DNA of 64,000 bases from contig JADNYJ010000059.1 in NCBI GenBank assembly GCA_015501075.1, positions 1 through 64,000 on the forward strand. The letters are read 5' to 3'. Both the position numbers and the translations under genes were made by a program. This DNA is from Gymnopilus junonius. Taxonomy: Eukaryota; Basidiomycota; Agaricomycetes; Agaricales; Galerinaceae. The notes under the pieces were generated by a model, which saw only the letters and a list, made by a program, of their open reading frames with translations, did no database searches and was not told where the DNA came from. Of this stretch, positions 21,851 through 34,447 are shown piece by piece. The number at the start of each line of letters is the position of its first letter. The stretch's first letter is position 1.

Positions 21851-24528
21851 ATGTCATCTTCACTCATCACCGGGGGCACATTCACGACGGTAAATGGGTA
21901 TTATATTGTCAATCCTCCTGAGGAAAGAAGGAGAATCAATGGTGGGCATTACTACTGGTGTTTACTTGGGATGAGGTTGATGTTCATTTTCATAACACAT
22001 AGCTTTGATGCTGCTGAAAAGTAACATTGCCGCCGGAGCCCTTCACGACTCTGCTGAAAGATATGATCCCCCAAAATGCCATCCCCAAACTCGTGAGGTC
22101 ATCCTCCAAGAGATTAGAGTTGGGTACAGCAAGACAGCGCAGTTCATCCATTTCTTTGGTTATATGGTCCTGCCGGCTCTGGAAAGTCAAGTATCGCCCA
22201 GTCGATCGCAGAGATCTTGTATGGCACCGAAGAACTTGCAGCAACTTTTTTCTTTTCTGGAACTGCCGCTGGTCGGAACGATGACCGTCATCTGATACCG
22301 ACCATCGCATATCAACTAACCACCTTTATTTCACAGACTACTGACTACATAGTCGACGCTATCGATCAGGACAGCCTTATTTTCACCAAGTCACTGAAAT
22401 CTCAAGTCGATGCCCTCATCAAGAAACCGCTCTCTGAACTCGCTTTCACCATGTCCGATGAAAATGCCATGACGGGAAGGAGCCCTATGCTCGTAATCAT
22501 AGATGGTCTAGACGAGTGCAGCGAGGGTCAACGCCGCATACTTGATGCCCTTCTGGCCGCTGTCCAAGATTCCTCCGTCCCACTTTGCTTCTTCATAGCC
22601 AGCCGTCCGGAACATGATATCCGGAAGTTTTTCAATCAGGAAAACGTTGAATCTCTTTCACGTCGCCTCGTTCTGGATGACAAGTACCAGCCCAACAAGG
22701 ATATAGACATTTTTCTACGTTCCAGATTCGACCGCATCAAACAGGAACATCCTTCAGGCCCCCATCTCCCGTCATCCTGGCCTTCTGACTCCGACATACA
22801 ACTGCTGGTGCAGAAGGCATCAGGCCAATTTATTTACGCTTCTACTGTTATGAAGTTTGTAGAATCTCCTCGTCATTGGCCTACAGATAGGCTTGATATT
22901 ATCTTAGGCCTTGCATCTCCCGGAATCACCACTCCCTTCGCTGATCTAGACACACTTTATTACCACGTCTTCTCCTCTGTCGAGGACATCGAGCGTGTAA
23001 TGGACACGTTTATTGTTCTTCTCTTCATGGATTCGAAGCTATCATCTGGTATGAGTGCAATTGAGGCCTTCCTTTGTTTCCGGCGGGGAGAACTACAAAT
23101 TATTCTCAACGATTTGCATTCTATTATTTCTGTCCCAATGTTGAATAGTGATGCTGAAGAGCCTCGTCTATTCCATGCATCAGTGGGAGATTTCCTTCTG
23201 GACAAATCTCGTTCAAAAAAATTCTTTATTGACCCAAGTCAAGCCGAGGAGCGTCTTACAAGGCACTTTATCAAACACATGGGTCGCTTTATTACTCAGA
23301 CACGTAGGTTGTTTTCTTGCAAAAAAAAAACTACCTCGCTTATGCTTGTTTGAAGCGCAACAGGAGCATTTGAATTCGACACTTTTAAAAGTCTCCTGCT
23401 CAGGTCTCTTGACCCATTGCTTACTTGTTTCCCACCCATCACGGGCACTTTTGCAAGACCTATATGCATTCAACTTCGAACGGTACTTAGATATGTTATC
23501 TATGGTTTGCAATTCTGGCACATTAGCTATGAGCAACATGGGATCCTTGCCTTCCCTGTCCAGGTGGATTGGAAATCAGGTCCGACTTTCTAGAATTTCC
23601 CTTGCAAAAACAACTTTCTAACAGATGAGACTTGTAGGTATATCCAAATTTCGAAAATGATCTCAGCATCCGATACACGCTCATTTCAATCACCATGTTA
23701 TATCGAGGCTTTCTCAATATCCAGAGTGTCCATCTTCATTTCGCCTATTCACCGCCGCGACCTTGACCAGCTTCCCATCGCACCGCATCACAGTGTTCGA
23801 CATGCTAAGCAAGGGGACTTCTGAATATCCAAACGGTCTCGATCTAGAAGGGCCCGATACAGTCAGTTTGCGACTTAGATTTCCTTATCACCAAGCACTG
23901 AACGGATATTATAATATGGTAAATGTATTCCTCATGGATGCAACAAACGCTGGGATCTATCATGTGGATGAGTCAAAGTACAGGGACCTCGCCAAGTTCT
24001 TCGTTGACAGCTTGGCTGAATCTCATACGTAATGCTTTTTGTCCAAAAATTTGTGCAAGGCTGACATACTTTGCAAGCCAAGAAGTAGAGGAATGCTCTC
24101 TGGACCTACTGGATGACATTTTTTCGTGTAGTGACAAGGACTCCGAACTCGCGAAGTACCTCCAGGACAATGTAATCTCGAGTGACTTGACATTTGTCAC
24201 ACAGAGACGGAGGAAAAAGCTATGGACTTTAGTGGAGTCCTATCTCGAGGTTATTTAGTTTTTTTCCTGTGTCCTTAATATTTACTGATATGAAATCCTG
24301 GCCTAGGAATGCGGCACATCTGACAACCTGGTAGTTGAAATAGTTCCTCCTCCCATTACCAGCAGAGAGGTATCGCTATCAACGACTGCGTATCCTTCAA
24401 CCCCGACGCCAGCGTCTGCTACCAGTGCTGCCACCGCGAACTCCCTCGACTCAGCTTTTCCTTTCTCAGAAAGGCGAAAATCAAAACGCCGCCAAATGCT
24501 GGGGTGGTTCAAGAGAAATAAATCCTAG
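21851..24528 (+). CDS. NACHT-domain NLR-like protein, paralogue 2 (one frameshift)
   Basis: Exon 1 (ATG 21851) reads MSSSLITGGTFTTVNGYYIV, matching the N-terminal motif of paralogue 1. A donor near 21940 and an acceptor at 22002 splice in the same phase to ALMLLKSNIAAGALHDSAER. The frame then loses one base at AGAGTTGGG (about 22118); with an extra T it reads WVQQDSAVHPFLWLYGPAGSGKSS, restoring Walker A. Walker B is VIIDGLDEC. The distal exons run LLQDLYAFNFER, GSLPSLSRWIGNQ, HRITVFDML and DLAKFFVDS, ending KRRQMLGWFKRNKS. A basic, Ser/Thr-rich end replaces the tail of paralogue 1. If the indel is an assembly error the gene is intact; otherwise its NTPase is lost. Confidence 0.75.
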
Positions 24529-24856
24529 CCGAATGTCAGTGCCAGTGAACGTCAGACGTCAATGAATCTTATATACTCTAGAAAGTTTGAAAATATTTAT
24601 TGGTCCGATAAATTTTGGAATTCTGTTGGCTTAGGTACATTTTTAAGCCGAGTTGAAGGACAGAGAGACTTCCTATGACTACGGAATTCCGGCCGGCAAC
24701 ATCAACGCCGGACACGGGTGTTAACACATTCACTCTGGTCAAACCCACCATGCGACCGAATGATTTAGCTTGCTTCCAGCTCTTTCCCCGTTCTTTCCAA
24801 CGTTATACTGCCCTGAGCCTGAATCGAAGTAAATCTGTCTTGGAGTTCTGAAAAGG
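24529..24856. other. Intergenic region
   Basis: Short spacer and promoter of the isomerase gene; nothing else is visible. Confidence 0.4.
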
Positions 24857-26042
24857 ATGTCTCAATACTCTTCACAATGGCTCAAAGTCTCTGAACCATC
24901 TCCACACGTCCTTTTGGTTGAACTTGCGAGGTTCTTTGCCTCTAATACTCGTTTTCTTCACGAAACTAAAAATCATGTTTGTGGTTTTATAGGGCACCTG
25001 CGAATGCGTTTAACACTGAATTCTGGGTTGCATATGGGAAGCTCTTTGATGCGCTGACAGAGGACGGATATGATGTCCGTGCTTTGGTCCTTTCTTCTGC
25101 TTTTCCAAAGTTCTTCACTGCAGGACTGGATTGTGAGTCCCATTTTTACTTCTCAGCCCTTCCAACTCCTAATTATTCTCCGAATTAGTGTCAGATGCGG
25201 CTGCTCTAGGCTCTAATGGATCAGACACCTCCCAAGACAGTGCCCGAACATCCTTCGCAACCAAGAAGATGCTCCACGACTTCCAGCATGCTATTGGTGC
25301 TCCAGAACGAACACCGTTCCCAGTTATCGCTGCTATACATGGGTACTGCATCGGACTGGGGTGTGATATGATTGGGGTGTGTGATATTCGGTATGCTGCT
25401 TCCGATACCAGCTTTGCTATCAAGGTACACTGGCGCTTCAAACCTCGCATTGACGTCCCTTGTTTCTAACACTTTCTTTACTTCTCCACAGGAAGTCGAC
25501 ATAGGCCTAGCACCCGATATTGGTTCCTTGGCCTACATCCCGAAAATAACAGGCAACCATTCCCTCGTGCGCGAGCTCACCTATACAGCACGCGCCTTCT
25601 CTGCCTCAGAAGCTGAGAAACTCGGTTTGGTATCGAAGGTGGTGCAGGGGGGCAAGGAACAGGTGGTAAAAGAGGCATTGGAGCTTGCCAAGGTTATTGC
25701 AAGCAAGAGCCCCGTTGCGGTGTCGGGGTCTAAGCATTTGATTACGCATTCACGGGATCACAGGTACGTGGTGGTGTTGGCTATCTGGCATTGGCTTATC
25801 TGATGCTTTCTTGGTTCGTTCTGCAGTGTTCCAGAAAACTTGGCTTATACTGGAGCATGGAACGCAGCTGCTTTAATGACGAATGTTCGTGGTCTTACTC
25901 TGACACTTCTTTTGGATCGCGACAGCTGACAAGCTTTTATTGGCATTGACAGGACATTCGAGACGGGCTGGTGGCTAGGTCGAATAAACAGCAGCCAAAG
26001 TACCCCCCTCTGAGAGTGCAAACGAAGCTGCCTAAGCTGTAG
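24857..26042 (+). CDS. Delta(3,5)-delta(2,4)-dienoyl-CoA isomerase, crotonase superfamily
   Basis: Six exons (MSQYSSQWLKVSEPSPH; APANAFNTEFWVAYGKLF; LSDAAALGSNGSD; KEVDIGLAPDIGSLAYIPK; ENLAYTGAWNAAALMTN; DIRDGLVARSNKQQP) join without frame errors into about 297 residues. The segments GYCIGLGCDMIGVCDIRYAAS and KEVDIGLAPDIG keep the three acidic residues equivalent to rat ECH1 D176, E196 and D204. The enzyme shifts double bonds when unsaturated fatty acids with odd-numbered double bonds are oxidised. The C-terminus is PKL, a weak PTS1-like tripeptide, suggesting peroxisomal location. The intron-1 donor (GTTCTT) is non-consensus but reproduces the splice seen in the paralogue. Confidence 0.85.
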
Positions 26043-26258
26043 TGCCTAGGAATGGTGCCGAGAGATCAATCCAGAGCCGATGATCCCACCAAATGTGTAG
26101 AATAGTAAATGTCAATTGGAATCAGATATACGGTCTAGTTACAAAAGCACGGAAGCAACGCAAAAATGATTGGTGACATTACTATATGACGGTGCATGTA
26201 AGGAAGAAATGAAATGTCATCTACACATCTACGTCTACAACAGCTCAAAAATGACAAT

Positions 26259-28368
26259 CTACAACGACGAAACATGTAACCTCTCCACAACTCCTCCCTC
26301 ACCCTTCTCGCTGACCTCAACCTCCACATCTCCTTTAATACCCACTACAAACTGCACTTCAACTGTCGTGAACCACTTGCCCGCATCCTTGCTCTTTCCT
26401 TTCGTCTGCACCGCCAACTTGGCCTGGGTATCCACCGCACCCAATAATGTATCTTTAGTCACGACGCGGTACTTGACCTCAATCTCCTCGAGCTCCTCAT
26501 CGTCTTCATCTGAGGGCGGAGAAGGTGCGGGTGGTACAATTTTTTCTACGCGAATTCCTTCGGAGACTTCCCATACTTCAAAGGCGAGGCGTTTGGATGC
26601 TTCTGTGAGCTCGGCGTCAAATTGGACTACTCTGCGGACGGGAAGCGCAGTTTCCTTGTAGACGATAGGAATCCACGTTCCACCTAGTTCCTTGTTTCCT
26701 TCCAAGCTGTTGGGGAAAAGGACGCCAAGCGTTTTTGTGGTGGCCTTGACATCGCTGGCTTTGTGTCCACGGGTGAATGCCTCCTTGAGTTCCTTCTCCT
26801 CAGACGAGTCGCTTAGAGAGTCGATCAAGGCTGCTTGGTACGCACATCCCCTGGCAAGGATGGTCGTGGGGTCTCCAACGCCACCCCCGACAACAGTGCC
26901 TCGTGCAAAGGGTGTTTCAACGCCCTCTCTCAGACCGACTTCGAGGACAAGACGATCATCAAGACCAGGCAGGGATCCAGTGCCGCCAATATACACCACC
27001 TCGTCCACATCATGCGAATCAACAGCCGCGGACGCAAGCAACTTAACGACCTCGCTCGCCACAGACGCATAGATTGGCGACGCGAGCATATCGAACCGCA
27101 TCCGGTTAACGCTCCCCGTGTAATCCATCCCCTCCTTTAACGACTCCACGCTGCACGTCGCAGCTCCAGGAGAAGCACTGATCGTCCTCTTCGTGTGCTC
27201 AATCGCCAGACGGAGCTTGGCCTCCGCTCTTTGGTCCGCGGGCGAGTTGGCTGGCGCCGGGCAGACGGTGAGGGGGATTTTCGTCTTTTTCGTGAAATCG
27301 GTCGCGAAGAATTTGATCAGCTTGTCGTCAATTTTATCTGCGCCGATATCGGGGATGCTGGAGGATGCCAAGATATAGCTTAGCCCTTCACGCACAGAGA
27401 GCAGGGTAAGGGAGACGGCCGAGCAGCCAACGTCAACCAGGAGCTGCGTCCTATCTGGACGGAGGTTCTCTCCCGTCCACAACGGCGTGGTGGTGGTGGC
27501 AGCTGCTGCTGCTGCGTCATCGAGGAGCTGCAATACATTAATACCCGCATCGCTGGCAGCCTTTTGCAGTGCCGCCCTCTGGGCGTCCGTAAAAGTAGCT
27601 GGAACGGTGATAACAGCTCCCTGGATGGCTTTCCCCAAAAAGTCTTCCGCAGATTGCACTAGGGATTTTAGGAAGATGGAGGTGACCTCTGAGACGGTCA
27701 GGATGCGCTCCGTGGGGGTAGGTTCGGAGCGTGGGGTGGGCGCATGTGAGGCAGCGGGGGTGCCGATGTTGCTCGCTGGAGGAAGGGGAGACGGAGCAGG
27801 TTGGAGAACTTGAACTTTGTAGGCAGCGGTGTCAGGTAAGTCGGGGTGTTGGATAACCGGGGCAGAAGAGATATGCTCAGATTGCGGTATCTCTGAAAAT
27901 CTGGAGGAGAATGTCAGTTGGATGGCTCAAGGAACGAGGAATATTGCACATACTTTTTACCAAGAAGATTGCGGAAACCCGTAATCGTGTTTTTGGAATT
28001 TTTGACAAGCTGCTGCTTGGCTTGGTTTCCAATGTACTTGAAAGAATTCTAAGTTTGTTTTTATATATTCAAACGGGTAGACTTACCATCTCTTCTCCAT
28101 GGAATGAAATGGCGCAAGCTATCTGCCTCTCTCCATCCTCGTTGGCGATACTTTCCGCAAGTCCTTCCTATTAATTAAACAAGAAATGATTCCCATTATC
28201 ATTCATCTTAATTCGTCAAAATCATAGCGAACCACAAACCTTGATAAAAACAGCGATCGAAGCATATGAGTTCCCGAAATTGATTCCGACCACTGGGGGC
28301 AACGACGACGAAGGAGCTGGTCGGGATGGCGTATCTGCACGCCCGTTTTGAGCTGGTGTAGATGCCAT
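26259..28368 (-). CDS. SSZ1: Hsp70-like chaperone Ssz1 of the ribosome-associated complex
   Basis: Four exons. Exon 1 (ATG 28368) reads MASTPAQNGRADTPSRP, then PPVVGINFGNSYASIAVFIK, the atypical Hsp70 phosphate loop. Next come EGLAESIANEDGERQIACAI, then YIGNQAKQQLVKNSKNTI, and a long last exon with QGAVITVPATFTDAQRAAL, LLVDVGCSAVSLTLL, VVYIGGTGSLPGLDDRL and a short Ssz1-type C-terminal domain. No EEVD or ER signal is present. Ssz1 pairs with zuotin (Zuo1) in RAC at the ribosomal exit tunnel and stimulates Ssb-type Hsp70 on nascent chains. Total length of about 600 residues is slightly long for the family because of a Pro/Ala/Ser insert near residue 130. Frame is intact. Confidence 0.85.
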
Positions 28369-28837
28369 GGTCTGGACAGTGGAAAATCAACGAAAAAACT
28401 GGAATACAGAAGGAAAGATGAAGTTTGTGCAGCGATGAAAAAATCTTGAACCACGTGCCTTAGCTGACACATCACGTATTATAATCTTAATGCACTCACC
28501 AAGGTTCTTTCAAACCATTCAAATTCATCACGTTCAGGCTTTGTGTATAAATCTTCGTCGCTGTGTAAAAGAACGTTCGATTCTGTCAAGTATCGTCATC
28601 AACATAGAAGTTCCAAGCCTCGAGTTTGACAAGATGGTCATCAACTCTGCACTTTCCGTTGGCATTTATGGCGGGTTTCACGGCAGTCCAACTTGATCGG
28701 GGCTCGGAACTGTATTTGACCTGCATTAACCTTTTGACGCATATATATCAGGGCCTCCTAAGGCATCATGCAGCTTGACGAGGTTCTTTGTTCCAATAAG
28801 AACCTTGGACCTTCGCTATTAACGCACCCATTAGAAG
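28369..28837. other. Divergent promoter region
   Basis: Lies between the divergently transcribed SSZ1 and the DUF6534-like gene and holds the promoters of both. A GTATAAATC sequence near 28543 is TATA-like for the plus strand. Confidence 0.4.
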
Positions 28838-30765
28838 ATGTCCTCAGTGGGCAGTTTGCTGGGTGCTGCATACTGGGGTTTATTAACGGCCACCGTGTGC
28901 GTTCGATCCTACGGCCTAACCCTCTTCAATGCTAACGTAAGGTTGTGATTGGCAATTGCAGACTGTACGGCATGACTAGTGTTCAGGCATTTATTTATTT
29001 CTGCAACTCCAAAGGAGACACACTTCTCGTCAAGTCAATGGTAAGAGAGGGTCTTTTTTTTGGAAGCCAAGCTGAGCAGAAAATTCATTTTCAGGTCATG
29101 TTTCTCTGGTCAGTAAGATTAAATTGTATGTCCACATCAAAATTATCCTTACCCCTTGATTTGTTGCTCTATGGAAGGCTTCTAGACACACTTCATTTCG
29201 TATTCATTGCCCAAAGTCTCTATTTTTATGTCATCGATAATTTTGGAGACTATGGGGCATTGGAATTCCTTACATGGTAACAACTGGACAGACTTGTATC
29301 CAGACCTCTGCTTACCAGACCTTCATCTCGTGCAGGACTATCCTAGCTTCAATTTATGTCACGGTAAGCCGCTTGTCTGCCCAACCTTTCTGAACCCAAC
29401 CACAAAATTACTCTGCAGAACATTAGCGACTTGGTAGCCCGTTGGTATGCATCTGCCGATTTTCTATGCCGTGGGAAGCGATATTTAACGACAGCCTTTC
29501 TTAGGTTTTTCGCTCGAAGAATATACTTATGTGAGTCCTGGGTTATTTTATGATAGGACGGTCCACTTTAACTGCTTAATTCCGATGGCAGTCTGCAGAG
29601 AGCGTAACCTGAAAATTGTAGGGCGGGCCTTGGTAACTGCAATTGTAAGTATGATCTTTTTTAAAAGAAATTCTCTGTTCACAATCGGTAGATCATTCTA
29701 TCCCTCTTAGTGTTTGGTACGTAAAAAATAAGTCTGGTTCTGCGATCTTACCCTGAAATGTCTGTAAAAGGTTGCGGATATGGTAGGTTCGCTTCATACT
29801 GTGCCTACGTATCGTGTTATCTGAGCAAATTTCATAGGATTTGCTTCACGAGGGTTCGTCCTCCGCTCACTCTTTCTTTTGCTTTAACCATGGACATTTT
29901 CCTAGTTTTATTCTGAAGACATATCAAAGATTAAATAAAATATCCGTACGTCGACTTGTTCACCTTTCATGCTTGAAATATCTGAAATATTTATTCTAGC
30001 CACTGTTATACACTAGTTTGGGGACCGCAGTCATAGCTGATACCACCATTGCCGTTTCTCTTTGCATACTTCTTTTTCAGAGTCGAATAGGGTTCGAGAG
30101 GTTTGTTATCCCATGTTTTCTGACAGCACAGCTAGATTCTCAACTTCTTCTAAGCAATAAAATGGACTCGGTACTGGTAGTACTTATGGTCTTTAGTATT
30201 AATACAGGTGGATATTGTCGTTGGAATATTGGTGTCATATGTATTTCTGACGTATTTGCATACAGGTCTCTTAACAAGGTTCGTGAAACCTTGCCCGCTG
30301 TTTTGTCAATTTCTGACATGGAGTGGATTTACCTACATGGTTGGCTAGCTTGTGTGCAATCGCGTGCTTTGTTACAGTGAGTTCTTTATTTGTGCATTCC
30401 TTCTCGTGTCCCCTCACCCTTTGTTATCTTCATGTATCAGTATACAATTTGGCCTCAGCGCTTAATATACATAGGTGTCTACTTTACTCTGAGCAAGTGT
30501 ACGTCCTGCTTTTAAATTTTCTTTGTATTGCTACTAATCAAAGGCATCGTTGTGTACCCTATCATGTCCAGTATATGTCAATGCTCTCTTGGCGTCTCTC
30601 AATACCAGAAATAGGCTTCGCCGTAGCGGGGATGGAATTCAGACGATGTCAATCCCCACAGGAGTGTTGTCGCCTATTTCATTTCCAGTAACGGGTACTC
30701 ACACAATGGATTTATTCGAGATCGAAGGCGCCAATCATAAATCTACTGCAGACACACTGCCGTAG
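28838..30765 (+). CDS. DUF6534-type multi-spanning membrane protein
   Basis: Many small exons encode the pattern of this large Agaricomycete family: SSVGSLLGAAYWGLLTATV, YGMTSVQAFIYFCNSKGDT, FLWLLDTLHFVFIAQSLYFYV, TILASIYVTNISDL, RERNLKIVGRALVTAIIILS, LGTAVIADTTIAVSLCILLF, MDSVLVVLMVFSINTGLLT and the closing LYVNALLASLNTRNRLR. About seven hydrophobic segments predict a seven-helix plasma-membrane protein; function is unknown. Exon 1 most likely ends after ACCGT (donor GTGCGT near 28898) to keep frame with YGMTS. Internal exons between 29450 and 30500 are approximate. No nonsense codon is needed. The soluble C-terminal tail is Ser/Thr-rich. Confidence 0.75.
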
Positions 30766-31157
30766 TTAATAGTATACTACATTGGGTCCCTTGGAAGCGA
30801 AGTTCCTGCTCGAATTCAAAAACTTTTTAAAATAATCTTTCATGTAAGCGAAACTAAAAAATGACACTCTACCACGACAATTCACCTAAATTGCCGATGT
30901 GCTGGTCAGCACCCAATAATCAAAAGTGAGTGGTGAGTAGTTTGAATATTGCCAAGATATTAAGATGCTGGGAATAATTGGTCACCTGACCATGTCGAGG
31001 TGCAGTACGAATTCATTTATGTAATTTTATCCGTTTCTTCGTTATTTTCTTCCCTCCCGATCTTCTTTTGTGTCAACCCAAGGACGAATCCTACACCCTC
31101 CTTGGATCAGTATGGTTTCACGAACCGTCGTTAATTGCAGCCCAAGTAAGCTTACAC
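30766..31157. other. Intergenic region at the edge of the CpG-poor block
   Basis: No coding frame. CG dinucleotides become rare downstream of here. Confidence 0.4.
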
Positions 31158-31514
31158 ATGCAGATTAATGATTATCTAGATAAAATCTAGAACCCACGAT
31201 GCCATTGCACAGCCCAATGATCTGGCTGTAGAGATTGGGATTCCCCTGGGACACCCCAGGGAAACCCTCTGTCTCAATGATTGGCTATCATTATCTGCCA
31301 TATTTGTACATTTCTGTTCACTCTATTATTGCTATCACATTATTGTAGAGTTGAATGGATTGAGAGTAACAGTTTTAGTATGTGAACAGCCACTGATGAG
31401 TCTATAAAGATGAAACAGCCCAGTGGGATATTCCCCCAACTGTTTGGCTTCATACACCTTACACCCCTCAGTTTAACCTGATCGCTCATTGCCTTCGGTG
31501 ATTCGCTCCACCTC
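31158..31514 (+). repeat. Direct repeat copy A, promoter-like
   Basis: About 355 bp nearly identical to 40054-40406: TATCTAGATA, CTGGGACACCCC, TGATTGGCTATCATTATC, TCTATAAAGATGAAACAGCC and TCCACCTCCCTAA. It contains a CCAAT-like motif (ATTGGCT) and a TATA-like TATAAAG. The ends are not TG..CA, so an LTR identity is not established. It may be a duplicated promoter of a gene family. Confidence 0.65.
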
Positions 31515-33288
31515 CCTAACCCTAACCAGTCTTTGGAAAAAAACCATTTTACATCAGTTCAAGGTAGATGCTTTGGACCTGGTCCAAAAGGGTCCACCCC
31601 TTGACGATGACGACACTGAAATGTCCGACCCATTGTCTGAAGAGGAAGAGGATCAATGGGCAGCTTGTCTCGACCGTATCCATGATGAAACGGACATGGA
31701 GTGGACAGCAGGACCACAGGTCTACCTAGACAACGCGTAAATACCACTTGGCAATGTTCTAATGTAGGTGGAAGGCTTATATGATTCCTTGAAAGAGGAG
31801 CTTCAGCGCAGGTGTGATGCCAAAACCCAAACTTGGAGAATAAGCTGCTGCATTGTTGGATTGCTTAATAAGCATCGATTGGCACTGAACAGAATCCCTC
31901 TTGTCATTCTGACATATAAAACAAATGCTTTTGGGCAGATGGTACCTACCAATCCTCTGGATGCCATACAGATACCTTCTGGAGTAGTAGTCTGGTGTAG
32001 TAGTCTTAATTGGCGAGGTGCCAGGCAAGGCCTGGGAGGAGGAACACAGAAGGTCGGTGTAGACTGGGAGTCCCTTCAGGGCAGTAAATCCATCGTTAAT
32101 ATGTCGGAATCTGTGATGCACCTGTTATTAGCTCTTGAGTACTTCAGTCCCTGAGATAGACAGGAGAAGTTTGGAATGTTACAGTTACACCAACTCTCAT
32201 CTGCTTATGCCTGCCCAATGCCTTTTTTGGTAAAGGCACACAAATTGATGTTGAGTTTAAAAGCTGGTAGTATTGGATACAGCCCATGCAGCTTAAAGTG
32301 CTAGTGTAGCAACAATATATACTAAGGGAGGGATTTGTTTCCCATCCATTGATAAAACCTTGTATGAATCATTCTGGAAATGTACATGTCCCATCAGAAG
32401 GGGTGTCTGCGGATGCCCTGGATGGTCTGGATGTATGGCAAGTACCCTACGGGGGCCCAACTTAAGCACTCGCATTTCATGGAAAGGGATCAAACCTATA
32501 CATGCCAATATGCTTTAACATTGATGCACACCCGACTCATGTTTGGGAGTTGGAACTCAGTTATGATGTGCATGAAAAACCAATTACCAGTTGATATCAA
32601 TGCCTGAATCTGTAAACAGACTAGGAGCAGTCATTTGGTACTACATGTAGAACTATTTACTGACATAAAACAGTTCAAAATTATTCAGCCACAGTTTGTG
32701 TGGTCGGTGCTTGGATTCACTGCTGGTCGAAGACCAGAACATTCGAAACCTTGTTGGTGCTTCACCCTAACTGAACCTAACCGTACAAACCATTTATTGT
32801 AATGATAAAATACCTGAGAATAGCTGATACAAATTATCTCTTAAGCTAAGCTAAATCTAGCCATAAAAACACGAAAAGTCCTAAGTTATTAGGCACATGA
32901 CATGTACTATTTATGGTTTGCTCACATGTTTCTTCTTAAAATAGAATTACTTGTGACCAGCTTAGGTAATGGGCCTAGCCCCGTTACCTAAGCAGATTCA
33001 AGCTCTGCTTGAATTTCTCAGCCTACGCCAGATGGAATCAAGTGATGGTTCTACCCAGTGTAAGTCAATTACTCATGGTACCCTGGTGTGCTCAGTCATC
33101 CCCTCAGGCTCTGACTCAGCCCACCTCAGTCTGAGTAATCGAATTTCTCAGCGGCTGATTAATTCTGGTCAGATTTCATAAGTAAATCACACTGGATATT
33201 GACTTTACAGTGAAAGCTGTAGGATCTGAAGAGCCTTATAAAGGCAAAACAGAATGGAGGTTGTCCCCCAACTTCCCTGTTATCCACA
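31515..33288. other. Decayed region with ORF fragments
   Basis: Short open pieces on the plus strand (31489-31740, with acidic DDDDTEMSDPLSEEEEDQW, and 31768-32154) look like remnants of a coding region driven by repeat copy A. They do not match any family I recognise. 32160-33290 has no convincing frame. CCCTAACCC strings occur but are too short to be telomeric. Confidence 0.35.
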
Positions 33289-34006
33289 GTGCCCCCCGGC
33301 CTTCAAGTGCAGGAATACCACAACCACCCTAACCCTAAGTGCTCACGGTTGGCCATGCTATGTAGTAATAAAAACAACTACATTGGAGCAATTAGAGATC
33401 TTAACAGCTTCTATTTGTTGCACAGTTATCCATCACAACTCATCACTGCCTGGTGCAAGAAAAATGTCCAAGAACATTGGGAAAAATGGTTTGCATCGTG
33501 AACTGATACAGAGCCCGATGAAGGCATTCTTGTCTTGAAAACCAGGTTTAATGACATATGGAATTGGTTCTCAGCTACTGAACTTGGAACTACTATTACT
33601 GAGTATTGGACAGAGTGGTATACCTGCGCTAAAGAAGGGAAATATGTGAATAGTCCTGCAACCCTTTTCCTCCACCTGGAGAGACTTTCGCTGAGATTGA
33701 AGATGTTTGCCCTGAGCTTTACTGCAAGGTGGCGGATGGACGTGACTTGGTGTTTGTTCCCGACTTGCAGAAGATAGGAATACTTGGCCATTGATGGTTA
33801 GTGTCTCGCAAATGCAACACTAATATATATGACCTTTCGCACAACTGGAAGAAGGTAGTGTTCGAAAAACTGGATGAGGAAGTCACCAAAGAAGGTGGGT
33901 TCCACCCTATGATTCAAGATGTTGGTGACATTATTGAACAGTCTGAACAGGTGCAATTACCTGGTCTAAGCACTGCTGCACATAATAGCCCCAGTGATGT
34001 TCAATT

Positions 34007-34433
34007 TGTTGACATGATAAGTGTCCATGTGACTACACACATGACTCACATGACACGCGTGATCAGATCATCCACACGTGACTAGATCCAGTGATGACAG
34101 AGTATCACAGTCATCTTATATGACTAAAACATGTGATCACTTAGTGAGCATATTACTCATCCTATGAGTAGATATTAGTAATTACATAGTAATTAGCTGA
34201 GTAATTGCCTTATGCATTACTCATACATAGTTAGTCACTGCATGTCCTGTAGGTATATAAGGATGCTCTAAACAGTGTCCTAATCTAAGTCATTCCACTT
34301 CTAAGTAGCCTAAGTAGTCACCTTAGCACTAGCCTCTAACAACCCAGGTAAGCCTAGTAGCTACATCGATACTATGCAGAGCGCGTTGTGCATACAGTGG
34401 TTTGCCGCTGTATGTACCACTTGCTGCTCAATA
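34007..34433 (+). repeat. 5' LTR of copia copy 1
   Basis: 427 bp, starting TGTTGACATG and ending CTGCTCAATA. It contains GTATATAAGG (about 34252), a TATA-like promoter. It lacks a duplicated hairpin found in the 3' LTR. Confidence 0.9.
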
Positions 34434-34447
34434 GGTTATGGGCCCTG
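34434..34447 (+). promoter_or_regulatory. Primer-binding site, initiator tRNA-Met half-molecule type
   Basis: GGTTATGGGCCCTG directly follows the LTR. Its complement CAGGGCCCATAACC matches the anticodon arm of eukaryotic initiator tRNA-Met (anticodon CAU) rather than a tRNA 3' CCA end. This resembles the half-tRNA priming known for Drosophila copia. The same site is at 53798-53811 in copy 2. Confidence 0.7.

Noticed and set aside
26692..27813. Several plus-strand frames opposite SSZ1
   Set aside because: Antisense shadows of a well-supported conserved gene.
31510..33345. CCCTAACCC strings suggesting telomeric repeats
   Set aside because: Only two or three units, imperfect and scattered; not an array.
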